Of a DNA stretch of 64,000 nt, positions 26,199 through 39,300 are shown piece by piece. The stretch is from Tritrichomonas musculus (lineage: Eukaryota > Parabasalia > Tritrichomonadida > Tritrichomonadidae). The stretch spans positions 1 through 64,000 of the forward strand of contig JAPFFF010000002.1 of NCBI GenBank assembly GCA_039105265.1, read 5' to 3'. The first letter of the stretch is position 1. Each line of letters begins with the position of its first letter. Under the pieces are notes generated by a model. That model was given only the letters and a program-made list of their open reading frames with translations. It searched no databases and was not told where the DNA came from. The translations under genes were made by a program, and so were the position numbers.

Positions 26199-29100
26199 CA
26201 GTTTAGCATCATTCACAGTTTAGCATCATTCGCAGTTTCACATCATTCACAGTTTAGCATCATTCGCAGTTTCACATCATTCACAGTTTAACATCATTCG
26301 CAGTTTCACATCATTCACAGTTTAGCATCATTCGCAGTTTCACATCATTCACAGTTTAGCATCATTCGCAGTTTCACATCATTCACAGTTTAGCATCATT
26401 CGCAGTTTCACATCATTCGCAGTTTCACATCATTCACAGTTTAGCATCATTCGCAGTTTAACATCACTCGCAGTTTAGCATCATTCGCAGTTTCACATCA
26501 TTCACAGTTTAGCATCATTCGCAGTTTAACATCACTCGCAGTTTAGCATCATTCGCAGTTTAACATCATTCACAGTTTAACATCATTCGCAGTTTAACAT
26601 CACTCGCAGTTTAGCATCATTCGCAGTTTCACATCATTCACAGTTTAGCATCATTCGCAGTTTCACATCATTCACAGTTTCACATCATTCGCAGTTTCAC
26701 ATCATTCACAGTTTCACATCATTCACAGTTTAGCATCATTCGCAGTTTCACATCATTCACAGTTTAGCATCATTCGCAGTTTAACATCACTCGCAGTTTA
26801 GCATCATTCGCAGTTTAACATCATTCGCAGTTTCACATCATTCACAGTTTAGCATCATTCGCAGTTTAACATCATTCGCAGTTTCACATCATTCGCAGTT
26901 TCACATCATTCACAGTTTAGCATCATTCGCAGTTTCACATCATTCACAGTTTAACATCATTCGCAGTTTCACATCATTCACAGTTTAGCATCATTCGCAG
27001 TTTAGCATCATTCACAGTTTAACATCATTCACAGTTTAACATCATTCGCAGTTTCACATCATTCACAGTTTAGCATCATTCGCAGTTTCACATCATTCAC
27101 AGTTTAGCATCATTCGCAGTTTCACATCATTCACAGTTTCACATCATTCGCAGTTTCACATCATTCACAGTTTCACATCATTCGCAGTTTAACATCACTC
27201 GCAGTTTAACATCACTCGCAGTTTAACATCACTCGCAGTTTCACATCACTCGCAGTTTCACATCATTCACAGTTTCACATCATTCACAGTTTCACATCAT
27301 TCACAGTTTAGCATCATTCGCAGTTTAACATCACTCGCAGTTTAGCATCATTCGCAGTTTAACATCATTCGCAGTTTCACATCATTCACAGTTTAGCATC
27401 ATTCGCAGTTTCACATCATTCACAGTTTCACATCATTCGCAGTTTCACATCATTCACAGTTTCACATCATTCACAGTTTAACATCACTCGCAGTTTAACA
27501 TCACTCGCAGTTTAACATCACTCGCAGTTTCACATCATTCACAGTTTCACATCATTCACAGTTTAGCATCATTCGCAGTTTAACATCACTCGCAGTTTAG
27601 CATCATTCGCAGTTTAACATCATTCGCAGTTTCACATCATTCGCAGTTTCACATCATTCACAGTTTCACATCATTCACAGTTTAGCATCATTCGCAGTTT
27701 AACATCATTCGCAGTTTCACATCATTCGCAGTTTCACATCATTCACAGTTTAGCATCATTCGCAGTTTCACATCATTCACAGTTTAACATCATTCGCAGT
27801 TTCACATCATTCACAGTTTAGCATCATTCGCAGTTTAGCATCATTCACAGTTTAACATCATTCACAGTTTAACATCATTCGCAGTTTCACATCATTCACA
27901 GTTTAGCATCATTCGCAGTTTCACATCATTCACAGTTTAGCATCATTCGCAGTTTCACATCATTCACAGTTTAACATCATTCACAGTTTAACATCACTCG
28001 CAGTTTAACATCACTCGCAGTTTAACATCACTCGCAGTTTCACATCATTCGCAGTTTCACATCATTCACAGTTTCACATCATTCGCAGTTTAGCATCATT
28101 CGCAGTTTCACATCATTCACAGTTTAGCATCATTCGCAGTTTCACATCATTCACAGTTTAACATCATTCGCAGTTTCACATCATTCACAGTTTCACATCA
28201 TTCACAGTTTAACATCACTCGCAGTTTAACATCACTCGCAGTTTAACATCATTCGCAGTTTCACATCATTCGCAGTTTCACATCATTCACAGTTTAGCAT
28301 CATTCGCAGTTTAGCATCATTCACAGTTTAACATCATTCACAGTTTAACATCATTCGCAGTTTCACATCATTCACAGTTTAGCATCATTCGCAGTTTAAC
28401 ATCACTCGCAGTTTAGCATCATTCGCAGTTTAGCATCATTCACAGTTTAGCATCATTCGCAGTTTCACATCATTCACAGTTTAGCATCATTCACAGTTTA
28501 GCATCATTCGCAGTTTAACATCACTCGCAGTTTAGCATCATTCACAGTTTAGCATCATTCGCAGTTTAACATCACTCGCAGTTTAGCATCATTCGCAGTT
28601 TAACATCATTCGCAGTTTCACATCATTCACAGTTTAGCATCATTCGCAGTTTCACATCATTCACAGTTTCACATCATTCGCAGTTTAGCATCATTCACAG
28701 TTTAGCATCATTCGCAGTTTAACATCACTCGCAGTTTAACATCACTCGCAGTTTAACATCACTCGCAGTTTCACATCATTCACAGTTTCACATCATTCAC
28801 AGTTTAGCATCATTCGCAGTTTAACATCACTCGCAGTTTAGCATCATTCGCAGTTTAACATCATTCGCAGTTTCACATCATTCACAGTTTAGCATCATTC
28901 GCAGTTTCACATCATTCACAGTTTCACATCATTCGCAGTTTCACATCATTCACAGTTTCACATCATTCACAGTTTAACATCACTCGCAGTTTAACATCAC
29001 TCGCAGTTTAACATCACTCGCAGTTTCACATCATTCACAGTTTAGCATCATTCGCAGTTTCACATCATTCACAGTTTAACATCACTCGCAGTTTAGCATC

Positions 29101-31417
29101 ATTCGCAGTTTAACATCATTCGCAGTTTCACATCATTCGCAGTTTCACATCATTCACAGTTTCACATCATTCACAGTTTAGCATCATTCGCAGTTTAACA
29201 TCATTCGCAGTTTCACATCATTCGCAGTTTCACATCATTCACAGTTTAGCATCATTCGCAGTTTCACATCATTCACAGTTTAACATCATTCGCAGTTTCA
29301 CATCATTCACAGTTTAGCATCATTCGCAGTTTAGCATCATTCACAGTTTAACATCATTCACAGTTTAACATCATTCGCAGTTTCACATCATTCACAGTTT
29401 AGCATCATTCGCAGTTTCACATCATTCACAGTTTAGCATCATTCGCAGTTTCACATCATTCACAGTTTCACATCATTCGCAGTTTCACATCATTCACAGT
29501 TTCACATCATTCACAGTTTAACATCACTCGCAGTTTAACATCACTCGCAGTTTAACATCACTCGCAGTTTCACATCATTCGCAGTTTCACATCATTCACA
29601 GTTTAGCATCATTCGCAGTTTAACATCACTCGCAGTTTAGCATCATTCGCAGTTTAACATCACTCGCAGTTTAGCATCATTCGCAGTTTAACATCATTCG
29701 CAGTTTCACATCATTCACAGTTTAGCATCATTCGCAGTTTCACATCATTCACAGTTTCACATCATTCGCAGTTTAGCATCATTCACAGTTTAGCATCATT
29801 CGCAGTTTAACATCACTCGCAGTTTAACATCACTCGCAGTTTAACATCACTCGCAGTTTCACATCATTCACAGTTTCACATCATTCACAGTTTAGCATCA
29901 TTCGCAGTTTAACATCACTCGCAGTTTAGCATCATTCGCAGTTTAACATCATTCGCAGTTTCACATCATTCACAGTTTAGCATCATTCGCAGTTTCACAT
30001 CATTCACAGTTTCACATCATTCGCAGTTTCACATCATTCACAGTTTCACATCATTCACAGTTTAACATCACTCGCAGTTTAACATCACTCGCAGTTTAAC
30101 ATCACTCGCAGTTTCACATCATTCACAGTTTCACATCATTCACAGTTTAGCATCATTCGCAGTTTAACATCACTCGCAGTTTAGCATCATTCGCAGTTTA
30201 ACATCATTCGCAGTTTCACATCATTCACAGTTTAGCATCATTCGCAGTTTAACATCATTCGCAGTTTCACATCATTCGCAGTTTCACATCATTCACAGTT
30301 TAGCATCATTCGCAGTTTCACATCATTCACAGTTTAACATCATTCGCAGTTTCACATCATTCACAGTTTAGCATCATTCGCAGTTTAGCATCATTCACAG
30401 TTTAACATCATTCACAGTTTAACATCATTCGCAGTTTCACATCATTCACAGTTTAGCATCATTCGCAGTTTCACATCATTCACAGTTTAGCATCATTCGC
30501 AGTTTCACATCATTCACAGTTTCACATCATTCGCAGTTTCACATCATTCACAGTTTCACATCATTCACAGTTTAACATCACTCGCAGTTTAACATCACTC
30601 GCAGTTTAACATCACTCGCAGTTTCACATCATTCGCAGTTTCACATCATTCACAGTTTCACATCATTCGCAGTTTAGCATCATTCGCAGTTTCACATCAT
30701 TCACAGTTTAGCATCATTCGCAGTTTCACATCATTCACAGTTTAGCATCATTCGCAGTTTCACATCATTCACAGTTTAGCATCATTCGCAGTTTCACATC
30801 ATTCACAGTTTAGCATCATTCACAGTTTCACATCATTCACAGTTTCACATCATTCGCAGTTTAACATCATTCACAGTTTCACATCATTCGCAGTTTCACA
30901 TCATTCACAGTTTCACATCATTCACAGTTTAGCATCATTCGCAGTTTCACATCATTCACAGTTTAGCATCATTCGCAGTTTCACATCATTCACAGTTTAA
31001 CATCATTCACAGTTTAACATCATTCGCAGTTTCACATCATTCACAGTTTAGCATCATTCGCAGTTTCACATCATTCACAGTTTAGCATCATTCGCAGTTT
31101 AGCATCATTCACAGTTTAACATCATTCACAGTTTAACATCATTCGCAGTTTCACATCATTCACAGTTTAGCATCATTCGCAGTTTCACATCATTCACAGT
31201 TTAGCATCATTCGCAGTTTCACATCATTCACAGTTTCACATCATTCGCAGTTTCACATCATTCACAGTTTCACATCATTCGCAGTTTCACATCATTCACA
31301 GTTTAGCATCATTCGCAGTTTCACATCATTCACAGTTTAGCATCATTCGCAGTTTCACATCATTCACAGTTTAGCATCATTCGCAGTTTCACATCATTCA
31401 CAGTTTCACATCATTCG

Positions 31418-31689
31418 CAGTTTCACATCATTCACAGTTTAGCATCATTCGCAGTTTCACATCATTCACAGTTTAGCATCATTCGCAGTTTCACATCATT
31501 CACAGTTTAGCATCATTCGCAGTTTCACATCATTCACAGTTTAGCATCATTCGCAGTTTCACATCATTCACAGTTTAGCATCATTCGCAGTTTCACATCA
31601 TTCACAGTTTAGCATCATTCGCAGTTTCACATCATTCACAGTTTAGCATCATTCGCAGTTTCACATCATTCACAGTTTAGCATCATTCG
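31418..31689 (+). repeat. Pure B-C dimer run, 8 dimers
   Basis: Copy of the 22,255-22,526 run in the second 9,163-bp block, flanked by E (31,401) and I (31,690). Confidence 0.9.
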
Positions 31690-34600
31690 CAGTTTAGCAT
31701 CATTCACAGTTTAGCATCATTCGCAGTTTCACATCATTCACAGTTTAGCATCATTCGCAGTTTCACATCATTCACAGTTTAACATCATTCGCAGTTTCAC
31801 ATCATTCACAGTTTAGCATCATTCGCAGTTTCACATCATTCACAGTTTAGCATCATTCGCAGTTTCACATCATTCACAGTTTAGCATCATTCGCAGTTTC
31901 ACATCATTCGCAGTTTCACATCATTCACAGTTTAGCATCATTCGCAGTTTAACATCACTCGCAGTTTAGCATCATTCGCAGTTTCACATCATTCACAGTT
32001 TAGCATCATTCGCAGTTTAACATCACTCGCAGTTTAGCATCATTCGCAGTTTAACATCATTCGCAGTTTCACATCATTCACAGTTTAGCATCATTCGCAG
32101 TTTCACATCATTCACAGTTTAACATCATTCGCAGTTTCACATCATTCACAGTTTAGCATCATTCGCAGTTTAGCATCATTCACAGTTTAACATCATTCAC
32201 AGTTTAACATCATTCGCAGTTTCACATCATTCACAGTTTAGCATCATTCGCAGTTTCACATCATTCACAGTTTAGCATCATTCGCAGTTTCACATCATTC
32301 ACAGTTTCACATCATTCGCAGTTTCACATCATTCACAGTTTCACATCATTCGCAGTTTCACATCATTCACAGTTTAGCATCATTCGCAGTTTCACATCAT
32401 TCACAGTTTCACATCATTCGCAGTTTCACATCATTCACAGTTTAGCATCATTCGCAGTTTCACATCATTCACAGTTTAGCATCATTCGCAGTTTCACATC
32501 ATTCACAGTTTAACATCATTCGCAGTTTCACATCATTCACAGTTTCACATCATTCGCAGTTTCACATCATTCACAGTTTAGCATCATTCGCAGTTTCACA
32601 TCATTCACAGTTTCACATCATTCGCAGTTTCACATCATTCACAGTTTAGCATCATTCGCAGTTTCACATCATTCACAGTTTAACATCATTCGCAGTTTCA
32701 CATCATTCACAGTTTAGCATCATTCGCAGTTTCACATCATTCACAGTTTAGCATCATTCGCAGTTTCACATCATTCACAGTTTAGCATCATTCGCAGTTT
32801 CACATCATTCACAGTTTAACATCATTCGCAGTTTCACATCATTCACAGTTTAGCATCATTCGCAGTTTCACATCATTCACAGTTTAGCATCATTCGCAGT
32901 TTCACATCATTCACAGTTTAGCATCATTCGCAGTTTCACATCATTCACAGTTTAGCATCATTCGCAGTTTAGCATCATTCACAGTTTAGCATCATTCGCA
33001 GTTTCACATCATTCACAGTTTAGCATCATTCGCAGTTTCACATCATTCACAGTTTAACATCATTCGCAGTTTCACATCATTCACAGTTTAGCATCATTCG
33101 CAGTTTCACATCATTCACAGTTTAGCATCATTCGCAGTTTCACATCATTCACAGTTTAGCATCATTCGCAGTTTCACATCATTCGCAGTTTCACATCATT
33201 CACAGTTTAGCATCATTCGCAGTTTAACATCACTCGCAGTTTAGCATCATTCGCAGTTTCACATCATTCACAGTTTAGCATCATTCGCAGTTTAACATCA
33301 CTCGCAGTTTAGCATCATTCGCAGTTTAACATCATTCACAGTTTAACATCATTCGCAGTTTAACATCACTCGCAGTTTAGCATCATTCGCAGTTTCACAT
33401 CATTCACAGTTTAGCATCATTCGCAGTTTCACATCATTCACAGTTTCACATCATTCGCAGTTTCACATCATTCACAGTTTCACATCATTCACAGTTTAGC
33501 ATCATTCGCAGTTTCACATCATTCACAGTTTAGCATCATTCGCAGTTTAACATCACTCGCAGTTTAGCATCATTCGCAGTTTAACATCATTCGCAGTTTC
33601 ACATCATTCACAGTTTAGCATCATTCGCAGTTTAACATCATTCGCAGTTTCACATCATTCGCAGTTTCACATCATTCACAGTTTAGCATCATTCGCAGTT
33701 TCACATCATTCACAGTTTAACATCATTCGCAGTTTCACATCATTCACAGTTTAGCATCATTCGCAGTTTAGCATCATTCACAGTTTAACATCATTCACAG
33801 TTTAACATCATTCGCAGTTTCACATCATTCACAGTTTAGCATCATTCGCAGTTTCACATCATTCACAGTTTAGCATCATTCGCAGTTTCACATCATTCAC
33901 AGTTTCACATCATTCGCAGTTTCACATCATTCACAGTTTCACATCATTCACAGTTTAACATCACTCGCAGTTTAACATCACTCGCAGTTTAACATCACTC
34001 GCAGTTTCACATCATTCGCAGTTTCACATCATTCACAGTTTCACATCATTCGCAGTTTAGCATCATTCGCAGTTTCACATCATTCACAGTTTAGCATCAT
34101 TCGCAGTTTCACATCATTCACAGTTTAGCATCATTCGCAGTTTCACATCATTCACAGTTTAGCATCATTCGCAGTTTCACATCATTCACAGTTTAGCATC
34201 ATTCACAGTTTCACATCATTCACAGTTTCACATCATTCGCAGTTTCACATCATTCACAGTTTCACATCATTCGCAGTTTCACATCATTCACAGTTTCACA
34301 TCATTCACAGTTTCACATCATTCACAGTTTAGCATCATTCGCAGTTTCACATCATTCACAGTTTAGCATCATTCGCAGTTTCACATCATTCACAGTTTAA
34401 CATCATTCACAGTTTAACATCATTCGCAGTTTCACATCATTCACAGTTTAGCATCATTCGCAGTTTCACATCATTCACAGTTTAGCATCATTCGCAGTTT
34501 AGCATCATTCACAGTTTAACATCATTCACAGTTTAACATCATTCGCAGTTTCACATCATTCACAGTTTAGCATCATTCGCAGTTTCACATCATTCACAGT

Positions 34601-34885
34601 TTAGCATCATTCGCAGTTTCACATCATTCACAGTTTAGCATCATTCGCAGTTTCACATCATTCACAGTTTAACATCATTCGCAGTTTCACATCATTCACA
34701 GTTTAGCATCATTCGCAGTTTCACATCATTCACAGTTTAGCATCATTCGCAGTTTCACATCATTCACAGTTTAGCATCATTCGCAGTTTCACATCATTCA
34801 CAGTTTAGCATCATTCGCAGTTTCACATCATTCACAGTTTAGCATCATTCGCAGTTTCACATCATTCACAGTTTCACATCATTCG

Positions 34886-35361
34886 CAGTTTCACATCATT
34901 CACAGTTTAGCATCATTCGCAGTTTCACATCATTCACAGTTTAGCATCATTCGCAGTTTCACATCATTCACAGTTTAGCATCATTCGCAGTTTCACATCA
35001 TTCACAGTTTAGCATCATTCGCAGTTTCACATCATTCACAGTTTAGCATCATTCGCAGTTTCACATCATTCACAGTTTAGCATCATTCGCAGTTTCACAT
35101 CATTCACAGTTTAGCATCATTCGCAGTTTCACATCATTCACAGTTTAGCATCATTCGCAGTTTCACATCATTCACAGTTTAGCATCATTCGCAGTTTCAC
35201 ATCATTCACAGTTTAGCATCATTCGCAGTTTCACATCATTCACAGTTTAGCATCATTCGCAGTTTCACATCATTCACAGTTTAGCATCATTCGCAGTTTC
35301 ACATCATTCACAGTTTAGCATCATTCGCAGTTTCACATCATTCACAGTTTAGCATCATTCG
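34886..35361 (+). repeat. Pure B-C dimer run, 14 dimers
   Basis: Copy of the 25,723-26,198 run, flanked by E (34,869) and I (35,362). I checked every monomer across the 476 bp and found no exception to the alternation. Confidence 0.92.
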
Positions 35362-36398
35362 CAGTTTAGCATCATTCACAGTTTAGCATCATTCGCAGTT
35401 TCACATCATTCACAGTTTAGCATCATTCGCAGTTTCACATCATTCACAGTTTAACATCATTCGCAGTTTCACATCATTCACAGTTTAGCATCATTCGCAG
35501 TTTCACATCATTCACAGTTTAGCATCATTCGCAGTTTCACATCATTCACAGTTTAGCATCATTCGCAGTTTCACATCATTCGCAGTTTCACATCATTCAC
35601 AGTTTAGCATCATTCGCAGTTTAACATCACTCGCAGTTTAGCATCATTCGCAGTTTCACATCATTCACAGTTTAGCATCATTCGCAGTTTAACATCACTC
35701 GCAGTTTAGCATCATTCGCAGTTTAACATCATTCACAGTTTAACATCATTCGCAGTTTAACATCACTCGCAGTTTAGCATCATTCGCAGTTTCACATCAT
35801 TCACAGTTTAGCATCATTCGCAGTTTCACATCATTCACAGTTTCACATCATTCGCAGTTTCACATCATTCACAGTTTCACATCATTCACAGTTTAGCATC
35901 ATTCGCAGTTTCACATCATTCACAGTTTAGCATCATTCGCAGTTTAACATCACTCGCAGTTTAGCATCATTCGCAGTTTAACATCATTCGCAGTTTCACA
36001 TCATTCACAGTTTAGCATCATTCGCAGTTTAACATCATTCGCAGTTTCACATCATTCGCAGTTTCACATCATTCACAGTTTAGCATCATTCGCAGTTTCA
36101 CATCATTCACAGTTTAACATCATTCGCAGTTTCACATCATTCACAGTTTAGCATCATTCGCAGTTTAGCATCATTCACAGTTTAACATCATTCACAGTTT
36201 AACATCATTCGCAGTTTCACATCATTCACAGTTTAGCATCATTCGCAGTTTCACATCATTCACAGTTTAGCATCATTCGCAGTTTCACATCATTCACAGT
36301 TTCACATCATTCGCAGTTTCACATCATTCACAGTTTCACATCATTCACAGTTTAACATCACTCGCAGTTTAACATCACTCGCAGTTTAACATCACTCG

Positions 36399-39300
36399 CA
36401 GTTTCACATCATTCGCAGTTTCACATCATTCACAGTTTCACATCATTCGCAGTTTAGCATCATTCGCAGTTTCACATCATTCACAGTTTAGCATCATTCG
36501 CAGTTTCACATCATTCACAGTTTAGCATCATTCGCAGTTTCACATCATTCACAGTTTAGCATCATTCGCAGTTTCACATCATTCACAGTTTAGCATCATT
36601 CACAGTTTCACATCATTCACAGTTTCACATCATTCGCAGTTTCACATCATTCACAGTTTCACATCATTCGCAGTTTCACATCATTCACAGTTTCACATCA
36701 TTCACAGTTTCACATCATTCACAGTTTAGCATCATTCGCAGTTTCACATCATTCACAGTTTAGCATCATTCGCAGTTTCACATCATTCACAGTTTAACAT
36801 CATTCACAGTTTAACATCATTCGCAGTTTCACATCATTCACAGTTTAGCATCATTCGCAGTTTCACATCATTCACAGTTTAGCATCATTCGCAGTTTAGC
36901 ATCATTCACAGTTTAACATCATTCACAGTTTAACATCATTCGCAGTTTCACATCATTCACAGTTTAGCATCATTCGCAGTTTCACATCATTCACAGTTTA
37001 GCATCATTCGCAGTTTCACATCATTCACAGTTTCACATCATTCGCAGTTTCACATCATTCACAGTTTCACATCATTCGCAGTTTCACATCATTCACAGTT
37101 TAGCATCATTCGCAGTTTCACATCATTCACAGTTTCACATCATTCGCAGTTTCACATCATTCACAGTTTAGCATCATTCGCAGTTTCACATCATTCACAG
37201 TTTAGCATCATTCGCAGTTTCACATCATTCACAGTTTCACATCATTCGCAGTTTCACATCATTCACAGTTTCACATCATTCGCAGTTTCACATCATTCAC
37301 AGTTTAGCATCATTCGCAGTTTCACATCATTCACAGTTTAGCATCATTCGCAGTTTCACATCATTCACAGTTTAGCATCATTCGCAGTTTCACATCATTC
37401 ACAGTTTAGCATCATTCGCAGTTTCACATCATTCACAGTTTAGCATCATTCGCAGTTTCACATCATTCACAGTTTAGCATCATTCGCAGTTTCACATCAT
37501 TCACAGTTTAGCATCATTCGCAGTTTCACATCATTCACAGTTTAGCATCATTCGCAGTTTCACATCATTCACAGTTTAGCATCATTCGCAGTTTCACATC
37601 ATTCACAGTTTAGCATCATTCGCAGTTTCACATCATTCACAGTTTAGCATCATTCGCAGTTTCACATCATTCACAGTTTAGCATCATTCGCAGTTTAGCA
37701 TCATTCACAGTTTAGCATCATTCGCAGTTTCACATCATTCACAGTTTAGCATCATTCGCAGTTTCACATCATTCACAGTTTAACATCATTCGCAGTTTCA
37801 CATCATTCACAGTTTAGCATCATTCGCAGTTTCACATCATTCACAGTTTAGCATCATTCGCAGTTTCACATCATTCACAGTTTAGCATCATTCGCAGTTT
37901 CACATCATTCGCAGTTTCACATCATTCACAGTTTAGCATCATTCGCAGTTTAACATCACTCGCAGTTTAGCATCATTCGCAGTTTCACATCATTCACAGT
38001 TTAGCATCATTCGCAGTTTAACATCACTCGCAGTTTAGCATCATTCGCAGTTTAACATCATTCGCAGTTTCACATCATTCACAGTTTAGCATCATTCGCA
38101 GTTTCACATCATTCACAGTTTAACATCATTCGCAGTTTCACATCATTCACAGTTTAGCATCATTCGCAGTTTCACATCATTCACAGTTTAGCATCATTCG
38201 CAGTTTCACATCATTCACAGTTTAGCATCATTCGCAGTTTCACATCATTCACAGTTTAACATCATTCGCAGTTTCACATCATTCACAGTTTAGCATCATT
38301 CGCAGTTTCACATCATTCACAGTTTAGCATCATTCGCAGTTTCACATCATTCACAGTTTAGCATCATTCGCAGTTTCACATCATTCACAGTTTAGCATCA
38401 TTCGCAGTTTCACATCATTCACAGTTTAGCATCATTCGCAGTTTCACATCATTCACAGTTTAACATCATTCGCAGTTTCACATCATTCACAGTTTAGCAT
38501 CATTCGCAGTTTCACATCATTCACAGTTTAGCATCATTCGCAGTTTCACATCATTCACAGTTTAGCATCATTCGCAGTTTCACATCATTCGCAGTTTCAC
38601 ATCATTCACAGTTTAGCATCATTCGCAGTTTAACATCACTCGCAGTTTAGCATCATTCGCAGTTTCACATCATTCACAGTTTAGCATCATTCGCAGTTTA
38701 ACATCACTCGCAGTTTAGCATCATTCGCAGTTTAACATCATTCACAGTTTAACATCATTCGCAGTTTAACATCACTCGCAGTTTAGCATCATTCGCAGTT
38801 TCACATCATTCACAGTTTAGCATCATTCGCAGTTTCACATCATTCACAGTTTCACATCATTCGCAGTTTCACATCATTCACAGTTTCACATCATTCACAG
38901 TTTAGCATCATTCGCAGTTTCACATCATTCACAGTTTAGCATCATTCGCAGTTTAACATCACTCGCAGTTTAGCATCATTCGCAGTTTAACATCATTCGC
39001 AGTTTCACATCATTCACAGTTTAGCATCATTCGCAGTTTAACATCATTCGCAGTTTCACATCATTCGCAGTTTCACATCATTCACAGTTTAGCATCATTC
39101 GCAGTTTCACATCATTCACAGTTTAACATCATTCGCAGTTTCACATCATTCACAGTTTAGCATCATTCGCAGTTTAGCATCATTCACAGTTTAACATCAT
39201 TCACAGTTTAACATCATTCGCAGTTTCACATCATTCACAGTTTAGCATCATTCGCAGTTTCACATCATTCACAGTTTAGCATCATTCGCAGTTTCACATC

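Larger units (their letters stand above)
18073..27235 (+). repeat. 9,163-bp (539-monomer) tandem duplication, copy 1
   Basis: This copy begins with an H monomer at 18,073 and ends with A-A-A at 27,185-27,235. The next base starts an H monomer again, and the order repeats at an offset of exactly 9,163 bp. Landmarks in register across the block are G at 18,804/27,967, A-A-D at 19,042/28,205, A-A-A at 20,351/29,514, 21,405/30,568 and 24,788/33,951, I at 21,643/30,806, 25,026/34,189 and 26,199/35,362, and G at 24,159/33,322. Monomer differences include E18,923/C28,086, C18,991/D28,154, B21,694/G30,857, E25,672/C34,835, E27,168/B36,331 and a B-C against C-B swap near 19,880/29,043. Internal shorter HORs of 141 and 199 units also occur. 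Confidence 0.92.
27236..36398 (+). repeat. 9,163-bp (539-monomer) tandem duplication, copy 2
   Basis: This is a direct tandem copy of 18,073-27,235 with no gap and no length difference at any landmark I checked. The left junction is A | H at 27,235/27,236. The right end at 36,398 continues with E instead of H. The flanks therefore read F | block | block | E, the form expected of one tandem duplication with breakpoints at monomer edges. Equal length over 539 monomers with several substituted monomers suggests that later change was mainly unit conversion or point mutation, not unit gain or loss. Confidence 0.92.
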
